Below are positions 8,253-17,239 of a stretch of DNA of 64,000 nt, one piece after another. Source of the stretch: CBDCWO01 sp965223405. Lineage in GTDB: Bacteria; Bacteroidota; Bacteroidia; Chitinophagales; Saprospiraceae. Position 1 is the stretch's first letter. Every line of letters starts with the position of its first letter. The notes under the pieces were generated by a model. That model did not search any database and was not told the DNA's origin. It saw nothing but the letters and a program-made list of their open reading frames with translations. The stretch lies in NCBI GenBank assembly GCA_965223405.1, contig CBDCWO010000006.1, positions 1,054,001 through 1,118,000 on the forward strand, given 5' to 3'. Made by a program: the position numbers and the translations under genes.

Positions 8253-8858
8253 CTATACAATAATATTCATCTTTTTGAGATCCTCACGTAGTTGCTCAGG
8301 AGATAAGAAATGCAGGGCCTGCATACCAACATCCCTCGCCCCTTCAACATTAACATAATTGTCATCAATAAACACACATTCTTGGGCTGATATTGCGGTA
8401 CGCTTTAGCAAAACCCTATATAATTCTGGGGAAGGTTTTATTATTTTTTCAACACCGGAAACGACAATATCTTCAAATAAGGACAAAAAGGAAAAAGATT
8501 GCCATGCAATAGGAAAGGTTTCCGCAGACCAATTTGTAATGGAAAACAATCTATAGTTTTGACTTGCCAATAGCTGTAAAATAGATACGGAACCTTTAAT
8601 AGGTCCTCCAAGCATTTCCGACCACCGAGACCGATAGGCATGTATTTCTTTTTGATAGGTAGGAAACCGGATTGCTAATTCATCGCAGGCTTCCTGAAAG
8701 GGCCTTCCGGCATCCAATGTTTCATTCCATCGTGAATGACACACTTCGGATAAAAAATACTCCATTTCAGACCTGGATTCAAATACCTTTTGGTAAAGGT
8801 ATCGGGGGTTCCAATCAATCAACACACCTCCTAAATCAAAAACAATATTCTTAATCAT
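8253..8858 (-). CDS. HAD-family hydrolase, sugar-phosphatase type (YihX-like)
   Basis: A 201-residue HAD subfamily IA phosphatase when started at the ATG at 8858 (MIKNIVFDLGGVL). An open frame continues upstream to 8912 but adds an unlikely basic tail. Motif 1 has the nucleophile Asp8 in FDLGGV with Gly at the +2 position, as in the YihX-like group. Motif 2 is FSITNWS, motif 3 the lysine in IIKPSPELY, and motif 4 VFIDDNYVNVEGA. An alpha-helical cap lies between motifs 1 and 2. YihX-like enzymes act on small sugar phosphates such as glucose 1-phosphate, which would fit the neighbouring starch/maltose locus, but the substrate is inferred from position only. Confidence 0.8.
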   Translation of the reverse strand: MIKNIVFDLGGVLIDWNPRYLYQKVFESRSEMEYFLSEVCHSRWNETLDAGRPFQEACDELAIRFPTYQKEIHAYRSRWSEMLGGPIKGSVSILQLLASQNYRLFSITNWSAETFPIAWQSFSFLSLFEDIVVSGVEKIIKPSPELYRVLLKRTAISAQECVFIDDNYVNVEGARDVGMQALHFLSPEQLREDLKKMNIIV

Positions 8859-8995
8859 ATTACAATCTATACCTTTCGAAATCTTAAAATAAGATTTTTT
8901 GAAGGGAACCAAATACTGCCAGTATGATCTCTTCGGCGCATTTTACATTTATATCAGCAACCAATTACCATCCTGTTCAATTTCCGGTTCAATCT

Positions 8996-10549
8996 TTAAT
9001 AACAAGGATTTTGAATAAGGTTTGGATTCAAGTTGATTTGCGATTCCGGTATTGGCCACAATTTAACACATTCTAGCTCGGTAGCGTCTTTTTCCCATCT
9101 GGCCTCGGAATAAGTACCAAACCGAATAAGATCTGAGCGGCGATGACCTTCTGCGTATAATTCCCTACCCCGCTCGTCCTGAATATCTTGTAGAGAAACT
9201 GCGGTTAAGTCATCAACTCCGGCACGAGCTCTGACCATATTGATTAAATCAAGAGCTGCTCCATCACCGTCATCCTGGCGAAGCAGAGCCTCCGCCTTCA
9301 TCAGAATCACATCTGCGTATCTGAATATAGGAAAATCATTGCTGATATAGCGATCACTTTCATCAGGAATAGGAAATTTTACGATTCGAGCTCCGGCTTG
9401 TCGCAGACAATTAGGTTCCAACATGTTTATTGCAGGTGTCAAAACCAAATTTGGACCATCTGGATCCCGGACCCCTCTAGGATTGGTTGGATCAAACTTT
9501 TCAAAACTGGGATCTTTTATAGCCACACCTTCAGCATCAAACTGAGGTCCAAAGAGCAATCCCTTCCGCCTTTCATCGTCTTCCTCAAAAAGATTAAACA
9601 AAGATTCCTGAGCACAAACACCATTCCATGGCAATTCCTCCAACCCAAACTTTTCTTGCAAATTGTAATGTAAGCTAAATAAATGTACTTCAAATCCGGT
9701 TGCATTGATCTGATCAAAGGGAACGGCCAAAATTACCTCACTGCCAGCACTGCCATCCGATGAAAAGTTTGAAAAGTAATCTGCAGACAAACTATACTCT
9801 CCGGAGTTTATGATTTCATCCAAAGCCACTATAGCCATATCCCAACTAGGTGTTCCGGTATACACTTCCGCATTCATAAACATTTTTGCTAGGATCATTT
9901 GAGCTACATAGTAGGTAACTCTACCATAGGTTTTGCGGCTTGTATCTTTCGACAAGTCATTGATAACCGTCTTAAGTTCGTTCACAATAAAAGTAAACAC
10001 TTGTTGTCTATTGACTGTGGCCGGTGCGAAATCACTTGGCACATCGAATTCCGTAACCAGTGGAACATTACCAAAAATATCTATCAACCAATAGTAATAT
10101 AGTGCTCGAAAAGCCCTTAGTTCAGAAATCGCAAGCGAAGCTTGAGGTGTATTTACTTTTTCAAACTGAAAAATTAATTGGTTGCAGGTATTTACACCCT
10201 GGTAACAAATATCCCACCAATGCAACAGGTAACCTTCTTTGGGAGTCCAGGTCTGTTTATGCCAGCGAATCCATTCACCGCCATCAAACCAATCTCCGCC
10301 ACGCTGGGGCACCACCAATAAATCGGTACCGACCTCTTGTCCCACCATTCCGAATTTATGTCCCACCAAAGGGTAAAGACTGGTATAGGCAACCCCAAAT
10401 GCAGCAACCAGGTTGTCAGGGTCTTCAAAAAATTTCTCTCCATCCAGATCACTGAATACTTCTTCGGTAAGATCGGTGCAGCTGGGGAGAAATGCCATAA
10501 ATAACATACAAAATGCCAAGATGATTTTTGAAAGTTTATTGAGCTTCAT
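8996..10549 (-). CDS. SusD/RagB-type nutrient-binding outer-membrane lipoprotein
   Basis: A 517-residue SusD homologue that forms the lid over its SusC partner and binds glycan at the cell surface. The N-terminus is a lipoprotein signal with lipobox FLPSC (Cys24). The N-terminal SusD-like region follows (ELRAFRALYYYWLIDIFGNVPLV is the usual TPR-type helix) and the C-terminal RagB part ends with the conserved ERGRELYAEGHRRSDLIRFG and LWPIPESQINLNPNLIQNPCY-type motifs. Length is normal. It lies 23 bp after susC and must be cotranscribed with it. The adjacent amylase, maltose phosphorylase and sugar transporter suggest alpha-glucan or maltodextrin as ligand. Confidence 0.95.
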   Translation of the reverse strand: MKLNKLSKIILAFCMLFMAFLPSCTDLTEEVFSDLDGEKFFEDPDNLVAAFGVAYTSLYPLVGHKFGMVGQEVGTDLLVVPQRGGDWFDGGEWIRWHKQTWTPKEGYLLHWWDICYQGVNTCNQLIFQFEKVNTPQASLAISELRAFRALYYYWLIDIFGNVPLVTEFDVPSDFAPATVNRQQVFTFIVNELKTVINDLSKDTSRKTYGRVTYYVAQMILAKMFMNAEVYTGTPSWDMAIVALDEIINSGEYSLSADYFSNFSSDGSAGSEVILAVPFDQINATGFEVHLFSLHYNLQEKFGLEELPWNGVCAQESLFNLFEEDDERRKGLLFGPQFDAEGVAIKDPSFEKFDPTNPRGVRDPDGPNLVLTPAINMLEPNCLRQAGARIVKFPIPDESDRYISNDFPIFRYADVILMKAEALLRQDDGDGAALDLINMVRARAGVDDLTAVSLQDIQDERGRELYAEGHRRSDLIRFGTYSEARWEKDATELECVKLWPIPESQINLNPNLIQNPCY

Positions 10550-10572
10550 GATATTACTTTTGTTGAAAATAT

Positions 10573-13524
10573 TTATAAACCCACATTTATTCCAAATGTA
10601 AATCCTCTGGAAAAAACATAGGTATTTTCACGATCTATTCCAGGTGCTAGGGGGTTACCAAATCCAAATCCATCCGGATCATCAACATATCTGACTTCAG
10701 GATCCACTCCACTATAATTAGTAAGCGTATACAAGTTTTGGCCCGTAGCATACAGTCTTAAATTTTTGAATCCCGATTTTTCCGGTAAGTCAAATGTATA
10801 TCCTAGTGTGACATTATCGAGCCTTAAAAATGAAGCATTTTCAACGTGGACATCAGAAAAAACAGGACCGTTCGAGGCGCCCAGAAAATCAAGGGCTTGT
10901 GCCATTCCGTTTTGAATAGCAACAGCAGCGGGTATCCCATATCTGGCATTGTTGACATTAAGTAAATCATGTCCAATCACCGCTCTGACAAAAATATTTG
11001 CGTCGAAATTGCCCAGGGTAAATGTGTTGTTAAGACCAAATTGGTAATCAGGAAGTCCATTACCGATTACCCTGATATCATCGTTCGATTTAAATCGCCC
11101 ATCTCCGTCAATATCTTCATAAGACAGTTTTCCATCTTCATCAATACCCGTATAAATTGGACCGACAATTTGGCCAATAGGCTGACCTTCTTCGATTTTA
11201 ATCGTATTGACACCGGTAAGGAAAGGTGCTCCCAAACCACCCAATAATCGGAATCCTTCCGATTCTACTTCAGGTCCTGAAATTTTCACCAATTCATTAT
11301 TTAGAAAATAGGTCACCGCAAGCGTTGGTTTCCAAGTAAAATTGGGTTGATTGATTGCAAAATAACTGGCCGTGAATTCCAATCCGGAGTTCTTCATTTC
11401 TCCCAGATTCAAAAAGGAAGTACCAAATAAATTAGGAGGTACCCGTACAGGAAAATCCAATATCAAATCGTCTGTTTGTGTCTGATAATATTCGATTGAT
11501 CCACTCAACTTGTAATTTAATAGAGTAAAATCGAGGCCGAAGTTTAAATCTCTTTTACGCTCCCATTTAAGATCGGGATTGGGATTGCTAATTGGTCCGA
11601 ACGCCTGTACATATTGACCATCATTGTAATACCTGGAACCTTGAGCTCCAAATCTCAACAGGGATAAGTTCGTCGGACCGGGCGTATTGCCCGTAACACC
11701 GTATCCCGCTCGGAACTTTAATGAATTAACCAATTCAAGATTTATCAAACGAGACAAATCTATACCTCCGCTCACCCCGGGGAACCATCCCCATTTGTTA
11801 TTCACTCCAAATTTGGTACTACCCTCTCTACGCATACTGGCTGTTATAAACACAAAATCATCGTAGTTTAGGTTAAGCCGTCCAAAAAATGCTATAAGTT
11901 TACTTTTGTTTTTGTAACTGTAAATACTTGCTTTTCCCTCAGTAATTTCCGATGACGATCCAAGGTTATGATATCCGAATCCATCACTCAAGAAGTCTCC
12001 GGCACTGGAACCAAATCCTTCGTTGATAAACTCTTGATAAGAATATCCTCCCAATAGTTTAGTATTCAATTTCCAAATATTGGTTTCTAGATTTCCTGTG
12101 GTCTCGAATAATTGACTAAATCTTTCATCCGATTTGCGAGATCCGAATCCTTTGTCATTTTTAACTCCAAATGGGGTCCAGAAAGCTTGTTTGCTCCAAT
12201 ATTCTCCAAAAAGATCGTTCTCGCGGGATTGGTTATAAAAGATACTCAATTTGAGCCCCTGGATAACTTCGTAATCTGCTCTTATATTCCCCAGGATTCG
12301 CTTTTTAGTAGCGTCATTTTCATGCTGTTCTATAGCCGCTACCGGGTTGAAGAAACCGAATGCATCGCGTTGAAAATAACCTCCCCAGGCTTGAGCATTT
12401 TCATCATTTTCATAGATAGGAGCAGTGGGATTGTATCTGGTGGCAAAGGCATTGGCAGCCGGTGTACCAATTTCTTCGTTTCGAATCGTACTTGATAGAT
12501 TAAAGTTAAGTGTAAGGCGGTCGTTAAGTGCGTATTGAGTAAACCGTATCCTCCCATTTAGCTGATCGAATCCTGTCTTCAACGCAACACCTTCTCCATC
12601 CCGGTAATTAAAAGAAACTCGGTAGGTGGACTTCTCATTACCTCCGGAAGCGGACAGATTATGACTATGAGTCAGAGCATCCCTGGTAATTGCGTTAAAC
12701 CAATCAGTGGTATGTTCAAAATCGGTAGTACTTGGTAAGGTGATGTATTCTTTAGCCGTAAGTACATCCAATTTATTGGCAACCATTTCACGAGACACAT
12801 ATCCATTATAGGATATCTCGGTTTGGCCTGCCCGGCCTTTTTTAGTAGAAATCAATATAACTCCACTAGCTCCACGGGTACCGTAGATGGACGCAGCTGA
12901 ACCATCCTTTAACACATCGATAGATTCGATATCCTGAGGGTCAACGGTTTCCAGAGATGCTCCGATTACGCCATCAATGACTACCAGTGGCGATGTATTG
13001 TCGCCAAATGTGGATAGACCCCGTAGCCTTACCTGAAAACTACCATTGGGATCTCCTCCTGGTTTTGCAATGGATAACCCAGCCACTTTACCTTGTAACA
13101 GTTGAGTGGGATCAGACACATTTCCCTTATTAAAATCTTCCGATTTAATATTGGTTACTGCCCCGGTAACTTCTTTTATCCTTTGTGTACCGTATCCAAC
13201 CACCACAATTTCATCCAGCACTGAACCACTTTGTAGAGCGACATTGATGACATCACTTTCATTAATTTCTTTGGTTACAGTCTGATATCCTGTATAAGAA
13301 AATTGAAGTTGATTAGCTCCTTCGGGAATCTTTACAGAGAAGCTACCATCAATATCCGTAATTGCACCTACTGTTGGAAAATCTACAACTGCAACCGTAG
13401 CACCTATCAGGCCTTCTCCTGTTTCTTTGTCGGTAACCATACCGGTTACCGTTTTTTGAGCGTGTAGTTCCATGCTGAGTATACAGCAAATCAGCATGAT
13501 TACAAAACAATAAACAGCCTTCAT
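10573..13524 (-). CDS. SusC/RagA-type TonB-dependent outer-membrane transporter
   Basis: A 983-residue TonB-dependent receptor of the SusC family, importing oligosaccharides across the outer membrane. After a signal peptide (1-22) comes a carboxypeptidase-D-like regulatory domain (TVTGMVTDKETGEGLIGATV), then the plug with the SusC-type TonB box region DEIVVVGYGTQRIKEVTGAV, KDGSAASIYGTRGASGVILI, and a long beta-barrel ending in GFTFGINVGL. Length and end are those of a complete SusC. It is the first gene of the susCD pair and diverges from the T9SS glycan-binding protein; the 265-bp region between them must carry both promoters. TAAGTTTG and TATTTTTG boxes exist there on the minus strand but without a matching -33, so no promoter is called. 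Confidence 0.96.
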   Translation of the reverse strand: MKAVYCFVIMLICCILSMELHAQKTVTGMVTDKETGEGLIGATVAVVDFPTVGAITDIDGSFSVKIPEGANQLQFSYTGYQTVTKEINESDVINVALQSGSVLDEIVVVGYGTQRIKEVTGAVTNIKSEDFNKGNVSDPTQLLQGKVAGLSIAKPGGDPNGSFQVRLRGLSTFGDNTSPLVVIDGVIGASLETVDPQDIESIDVLKDGSAASIYGTRGASGVILISTKKGRAGQTEISYNGYVSREMVANKLDVLTAKEYITLPSTTDFEHTTDWFNAITRDALTHSHNLSASGGNEKSTYRVSFNYRDGEGVALKTGFDQLNGRIRFTQYALNDRLTLNFNLSSTIRNEEIGTPAANAFATRYNPTAPIYENDENAQAWGGYFQRDAFGFFNPVAAIEQHENDATKKRILGNIRADYEVIQGLKLSIFYNQSRENDLFGEYWSKQAFWTPFGVKNDKGFGSRKSDERFSQLFETTGNLETNIWKLNTKLLGGYSYQEFINEGFGSSAGDFLSDGFGYHNLGSSSEITEGKASIYSYKNKSKLIAFFGRLNLNYDDFVFITASMRREGSTKFGVNNKWGWFPGVSGGIDLSRLINLELVNSLKFRAGYGVTGNTPGPTNLSLLRFGAQGSRYYNDGQYVQAFGPISNPNPDLKWERKRDLNFGLDFTLLNYKLSGSIEYYQTQTDDLILDFPVRVPPNLFGTSFLNLGEMKNSGLEFTASYFAINQPNFTWKPTLAVTYFLNNELVKISGPEVESEGFRLLGGLGAPFLTGVNTIKIEEGQPIGQIVGPIYTGIDEDGKLSYEDIDGDGRFKSNDDIRVIGNGLPDYQFGLNNTFTLGNFDANIFVRAVIGHDLLNVNNARYGIPAAVAIQNGMAQALDFLGASNGPVFSDVHVENASFLRLDNVTLGYTFDLPEKSGFKNLRLYATGQNLYTLTNYSGVDPEVRYVDDPDGFGFGNPLAPGIDRENTYVFSRGFTFGINVGL

Positions 13525-13789
13525 AATGGAAATTTATATTACCACAATTAACAAAATTCTATTTAATCATAAAACGATTTCAAAGTCGAAAAGTGGGCCA
13601 AACTTATCTTCTGCAGAGCCCTATTTGACTAATTAGTGTCATTTTAACACAAATTCCGATTATTTTAAGAATTTCCATAGTATTTTCACAAAAATATTCG
13701 TTTATTGTATGTTAATATATTGTAAAATATACACTAACTTTATTCCTGTGATAAATATCTGTGATTAACAAGACTTAAATCTTAAAAGC

Positions 13790-16700
13790 ATGTTCAAAAA
13801 ACTATTTTTTCTCATTCTTACAATCCCTGTACTTTATTCTACTCAAGCTCAAGCTCAAACCTGTGAGCAAATTGGTGTAGTTGGGGAACACACCAAGTGG
13901 GCTGGGGATGTTAATTTGGATCGTAATCCTGAAAATCCCGATATGTGGTCAGGAATTGTTACCCTGGTCGATTTAGTTACTGATGACATGGATTCTGCGG
14001 ATTCCGTTGCTTGGAAATTTCGAGAAAATGGTACCTGGGATCGAAACTGGGGTACAGATTCTACGGGCAATGCGGTTTTTAACAGTTCAACTAATTTCAA
14101 TGTACCGGCGGGAACCTATCTGATTACATTTAACTGTTCAACGCTAGAAGTCACGGTTACCCCCACTTGCGGTTCAATTGGGGTCATTGGAGAATTCACC
14201 AAATGGGCAGGAGATTCACTCCTGACAAGAGACAAAGAGGATATAAACTTTTTCTATGGGGTGGTTAATCTGGTTGATTTGGTTACCGACGATATGGACT
14301 CTCCGGATTCTGTGGCCTGGAAGTTTAGAGCCGACGGATCATGGGATAACAATTGGGGTACAGATTCAACCGGCAACGCAGTATTCAACAGTTCCACCAA
14401 CTTTAACGTACCAGTGGGTACCTATTTCATTACCTTTAACTGTTCTACTCTAGCAGTTACCATCACACCCACTTGCGGCCAGATTGGCGTAATCGGTGAG
14501 CATACCGAATGGGCAGGAGATGTAAACCTAACCAGAAGTAAAGAGGATCCTAATCAGTTTTCAGGAGTTGTGACTCTTGATGACAAAACCACTGATGACA
14601 GTGGGCCTCAAGATTCTGTAGAATTTAAATTTAGAGCTGATGGAGCCTGGGATAACAATTGGGGTGTGGATTCTTCCGGAAATGGTGAATTTAACGGATC
14701 TACTAATTTTCATGTCCCACTTGGCACTTATCTAATTACTTTCAATTGTTCTACATTAGCTGTTACGATTACACCAACTTGTGGTGACGTGTATATGATC
14801 GGAGAAGGTGTGAGTTGGGCAAATGATGTGCCTTTTAAAAGAGATGCAGATAATCCCGATCTTTGGACTTTGACTTATTCTTTTAGTGCCAATTTTGATG
14901 CTGATGGAGATGGAAAGATTGCCACCAAATTCCGAGTTAACAAGAATTGGGATGTAAATTGGGGTGGTACTGATTTCCCTTCCGGAACCGCTGTTTTTAA
15001 TAGTGGAGATAATCTTCCGGTTACACCCGGCACCTATGATATTACATTTAACTGCTCTACATTGGAGTTCAGCTTTGTTGAAAATACCGATGTCTGCGGA
15101 CAAATCGGTATTATTGGAGATTTCAATGGATTTGGATCCAATTTGGATGATCCCACAGATCTTTTTCCCACTGATGTAATGATGCAAAGAGATCACGAAT
15201 ATCCCAGCAACTTTACATTAAACTACAATTTCACCTCCGGGACTGGTTTATTGTTCAGACAAGATGGAGATCAAGCATTTGTCAATGTGTGGGGAGGTAC
15301 CGCATTTCCTAAAGGTACCGGTGTACAGGACGCTGCCTTATTCATACCTGTTTCAGGAGGAAAATATGACATCACATTCAATTGTAAAAGTGGGGATTAC
15401 AGTTTTACCCGCTTAGGGAATTCTGTAATTGCTCCTAAAGTTTTTGCCATGAATGTGGATGGTCAATTGAACGAAAAAGACTGGAACCTGAATCAAAATA
15501 TCTCCGGAGCATTTGAGGGAGATGGAGGTACGGATCCGATTGTAGCCACTTTTGGTGCCGTATATACGGACAATGCCCTATACGTAGGTATTAATGTATC
15601 AGATAGTACCGTGGTTTCCAGTGGCGATACCAGCTTAAATGATGCCGTGGAGATATTCGTCGATGGAAATAAAAATGGAGGTAGTTATGATAGTAGTGAT
15701 GTACACATGATTGTGGATGCATCAGGAACCATAACTGTTCTTCAGGGTCCCGAAGGATTTGCACCACAAGCCTCATTTGTCGAGGTTACGGGTGGATACA
15801 ATGTAGAAGTTGAAATCGCCTGGGCTGATCTGGGAGTAACTCCGGAAATGGGAGGACAAATTGGATTCGACATCATTATTGATGATACCGATGATGCAAA
15901 TGCCGGACCAGCGAGTCGGGCTGTGTGGAATGGAGGATCCGGAAATGCTGCCGGAACCAGCGCATTTGGAGACTTGTTATTCGGAGCATTAAGTTGTGGT
16001 GATCTGAGCATGTATAGTGAAACTATTGGAGATGTTGCCATTCGACCATTTACCGAACCGGCCACCAGCTATACAGCGGTATACGAATTTGAAGCTGCAG
16101 ATAATGTGATATTCAGAAAAGACAATCAAGATGTAGTTACTTGGGGCGGTGCAAATGGTGTTGCCACTATTGGTGGAGATGCCATTGCAGTGGATGCCGG
16201 TCGGTATAGAGTGACTTTCGGATGTTTGGACGGAACCTACACCTTTACTGAAGAAGCAGCCGATGCCACAGTTGCTTATGCGCAATTCACCGAAGACTCG
16301 GTGTCGATAGATGGTAACCTCAGCGAATTCCAATTAACATATGGATTGGATGTCGGAGTTGTAGATGGCACCGGCCCACTGAACAATGATGTGCAATGGG
16401 GTGCTCTTTGGGATGGAAACTACTTATACCTGGGATTCCAGGTTGAGGACGCTGTGGTCCAGGGAACATCTACTTTTAACCCTTGGGAGCAAGATGCCAT
16501 CGAAATATATATTGATGGAAACCATGATGCAGATGATAAATATGACAAGGGATTTGATAACCAGATTGTTTTGTCTAGGAGATTAATAGAAGAAGGACAG
16601 GTGATCTGGACTAAAAGTGAAGGAGATGGAGGTACGGATGTTTCAGCTGAAGAGCATGAAGCGATCTTTTTGGAAACTGAGAATGGTTATAATGTAGAAT

Positions 16701-17167
16701 TCAAATTGAAATGGTCAACCATGCAATTTGCAGCTGCAAAAAACAGGACCATTGGATTTTCGGTAGGTCTAAACGATAGTGATGTCAATACAACCAACCG
16801 GGATTATCAAGCGGTCTGGGCAGGTACTAATAGTAACTGGAATAGCACCACTGCCTTAGGAGATTTGCAATTGGCTGGTGGTAGCCTTACTAAAATCCAG
16901 GAAATATTGTTTAACCACAGCGTACAAGTACTTCCCAATCCAACACATGGCCAATTAAAAATTGTCGTTACCGATGATGTGTTTAAGGGTAGATCAACGG
17001 TTTTTGTGCACAATAGCACAGGTCAGGTGATGATGGTACAAAGCAAAGAATTCTTTGGTGCCAACAGTTCTGCAAATATCGATATTAGCCGATTACCCGC
17101 AGGAGTCTATTACATAAACATAATTGGTGATGGAGCTCAAGCGGTTAAGAAGGTTGTTAAGAAATAA
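13790..17167 (+). CDS. T9SS-sorted glycan-binding protein with SusE/F-like repeats and two CBM9-like domains
   Basis: A 1125-residue secreted protein that appears to take the role of SusE/SusF. After a signal peptide (1-22) there are three near-identical repeats of 102 residues starting at Cys25, Cys127 and Cys229, and two more divergent copies (about 331-436 and 437-545); another copy lies near 730-815. Each has a WAGD motif, an RxNGxWDxNWG motif, and an NCSTLEVT ending, as in outer-membrane starch-binding domains. CBM9/DOMON-like domains occupy about 545-725 and 820-1025. The last 85 residues (LPNPTHGQLKI..., ending VKKVVKK) are a T9SS type A sorting domain. There is no lipobox, so surface attachment would go through T9SS, not through a lipid anchor. 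It is followed by a terminator and then the amylase. Confidence 0.85.
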   Translation: MFKKLFFLILTIPVLYSTQAQAQTCEQIGVVGEHTKWAGDVNLDRNPENPDMWSGIVTLVDLVTDDMDSADSVAWKFRENGTWDRNWGTDSTGNAVFNSSTNFNVPAGTYLITFNCSTLEVTVTPTCGSIGVIGEFTKWAGDSLLTRDKEDINFFYGVVNLVDLVTDDMDSPDSVAWKFRADGSWDNNWGTDSTGNAVFNSSTNFNVPVGTYFITFNCSTLAVTITPTCGQIGVIGEHTEWAGDVNLTRSKEDPNQFSGVVTLDDKTTDDSGPQDSVEFKFRADGAWDNNWGVDSSGNGEFNGSTNFHVPLGTYLITFNCSTLAVTITPTCGDVYMIGEGVSWANDVPFKRDADNPDLWTLTYSFSANFDADGDGKIATKFRVNKNWDVNWGGTDFPSGTAVFNSGDNLPVTPGTYDITFNCSTLEFSFVENTDVCGQIGIIGDFNGFGSNLDDPTDLFPTDVMMQRDHEYPSNFTLNYNFTSGTGLLFRQDGDQAFVNVWGGTAFPKGTGVQDAALFIPVSGGKYDITFNCKSGDYSFTRLGNSVIAPKVFAMNVDGQLNEKDWNLNQNISGAFEGDGGTDPIVATFGAVYTDNALYVGINVSDSTVVSSGDTSLNDAVEIFVDGNKNGGSYDSSDVHMIVDASGTITVLQGPEGFAPQASFVEVTGGYNVEVEIAWADLGVTPEMGGQIGFDIIIDDTDDANAGPASRAVWNGGSGNAAGTSAFGDLLFGALSCGDLSMYSETIGDVAIRPFTEPATSYTAVYEFEAADNVIFRKDNQDVVTWGGANGVATIGGDAIAVDAGRYRVTFGCLDGTYTFTEEAADATVAYAQFTEDSVSIDGNLSEFQLTYGLDVGVVDGTGPLNNDVQWGALWDGNYLYLGFQVEDAVVQGTSTFNPWEQDAIEIYIDGNHDADDKYDKGFDNQIVLSRRLIEEGQVIWTKSEGDGGTDVSAEEHEAIFLETENGYNVEFKLKWSTMQFAAAKNRTIGFSVGLNDSDVNTTNRDYQAVWAGTNSNWNSTTALGDLQLAGGSLTKIQEILFNHSVQVLPNPTHGQLKIVVTDDVFKGRSTVFVHNSTGQVMMVQSKEFFGANSSANIDISRLPAGVYYINIIGDGAQAVKKVVKK

Positions 17168-17202
17168 TGTAACATGAGGTTATATATTATGTAAATTAAT
17201 TT

Positions 17203-17227
17203 AGGGCTGCGAAAAGCAGCCCTTTTT
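17203..17227 (+). terminator. Intrinsic terminator between glycan-binding protein and amylase genes
   Basis: AGGGCTGC (17203-17210) pairs perfectly with GCAGCCCT (17216-17223) around a GAAAA loop and is followed by four Ts. It lies 35 bp after one gene and 12 bp before the next, so the amylase must depend on read-through, processing or a promoter further upstream. This would lower amylase expression relative to the binding protein. Confidence 0.8.
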
Positions 17228-17239
17228 ATATTCTGAACA

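Noticed and set aside
13525..13789. Promoter boxes TAAGTTTG and TATTTTTG in front of susC
   Set aside because: Each matches the -7 consensus, but no TTG lies at 17-23 bp, so neither was called.
14756..15196. 146-codon minus-strand frame inside the repeat protein
   Set aside because: Lies fully opposite a confident gene with repeat constraints; composition is that of an antisense shadow.
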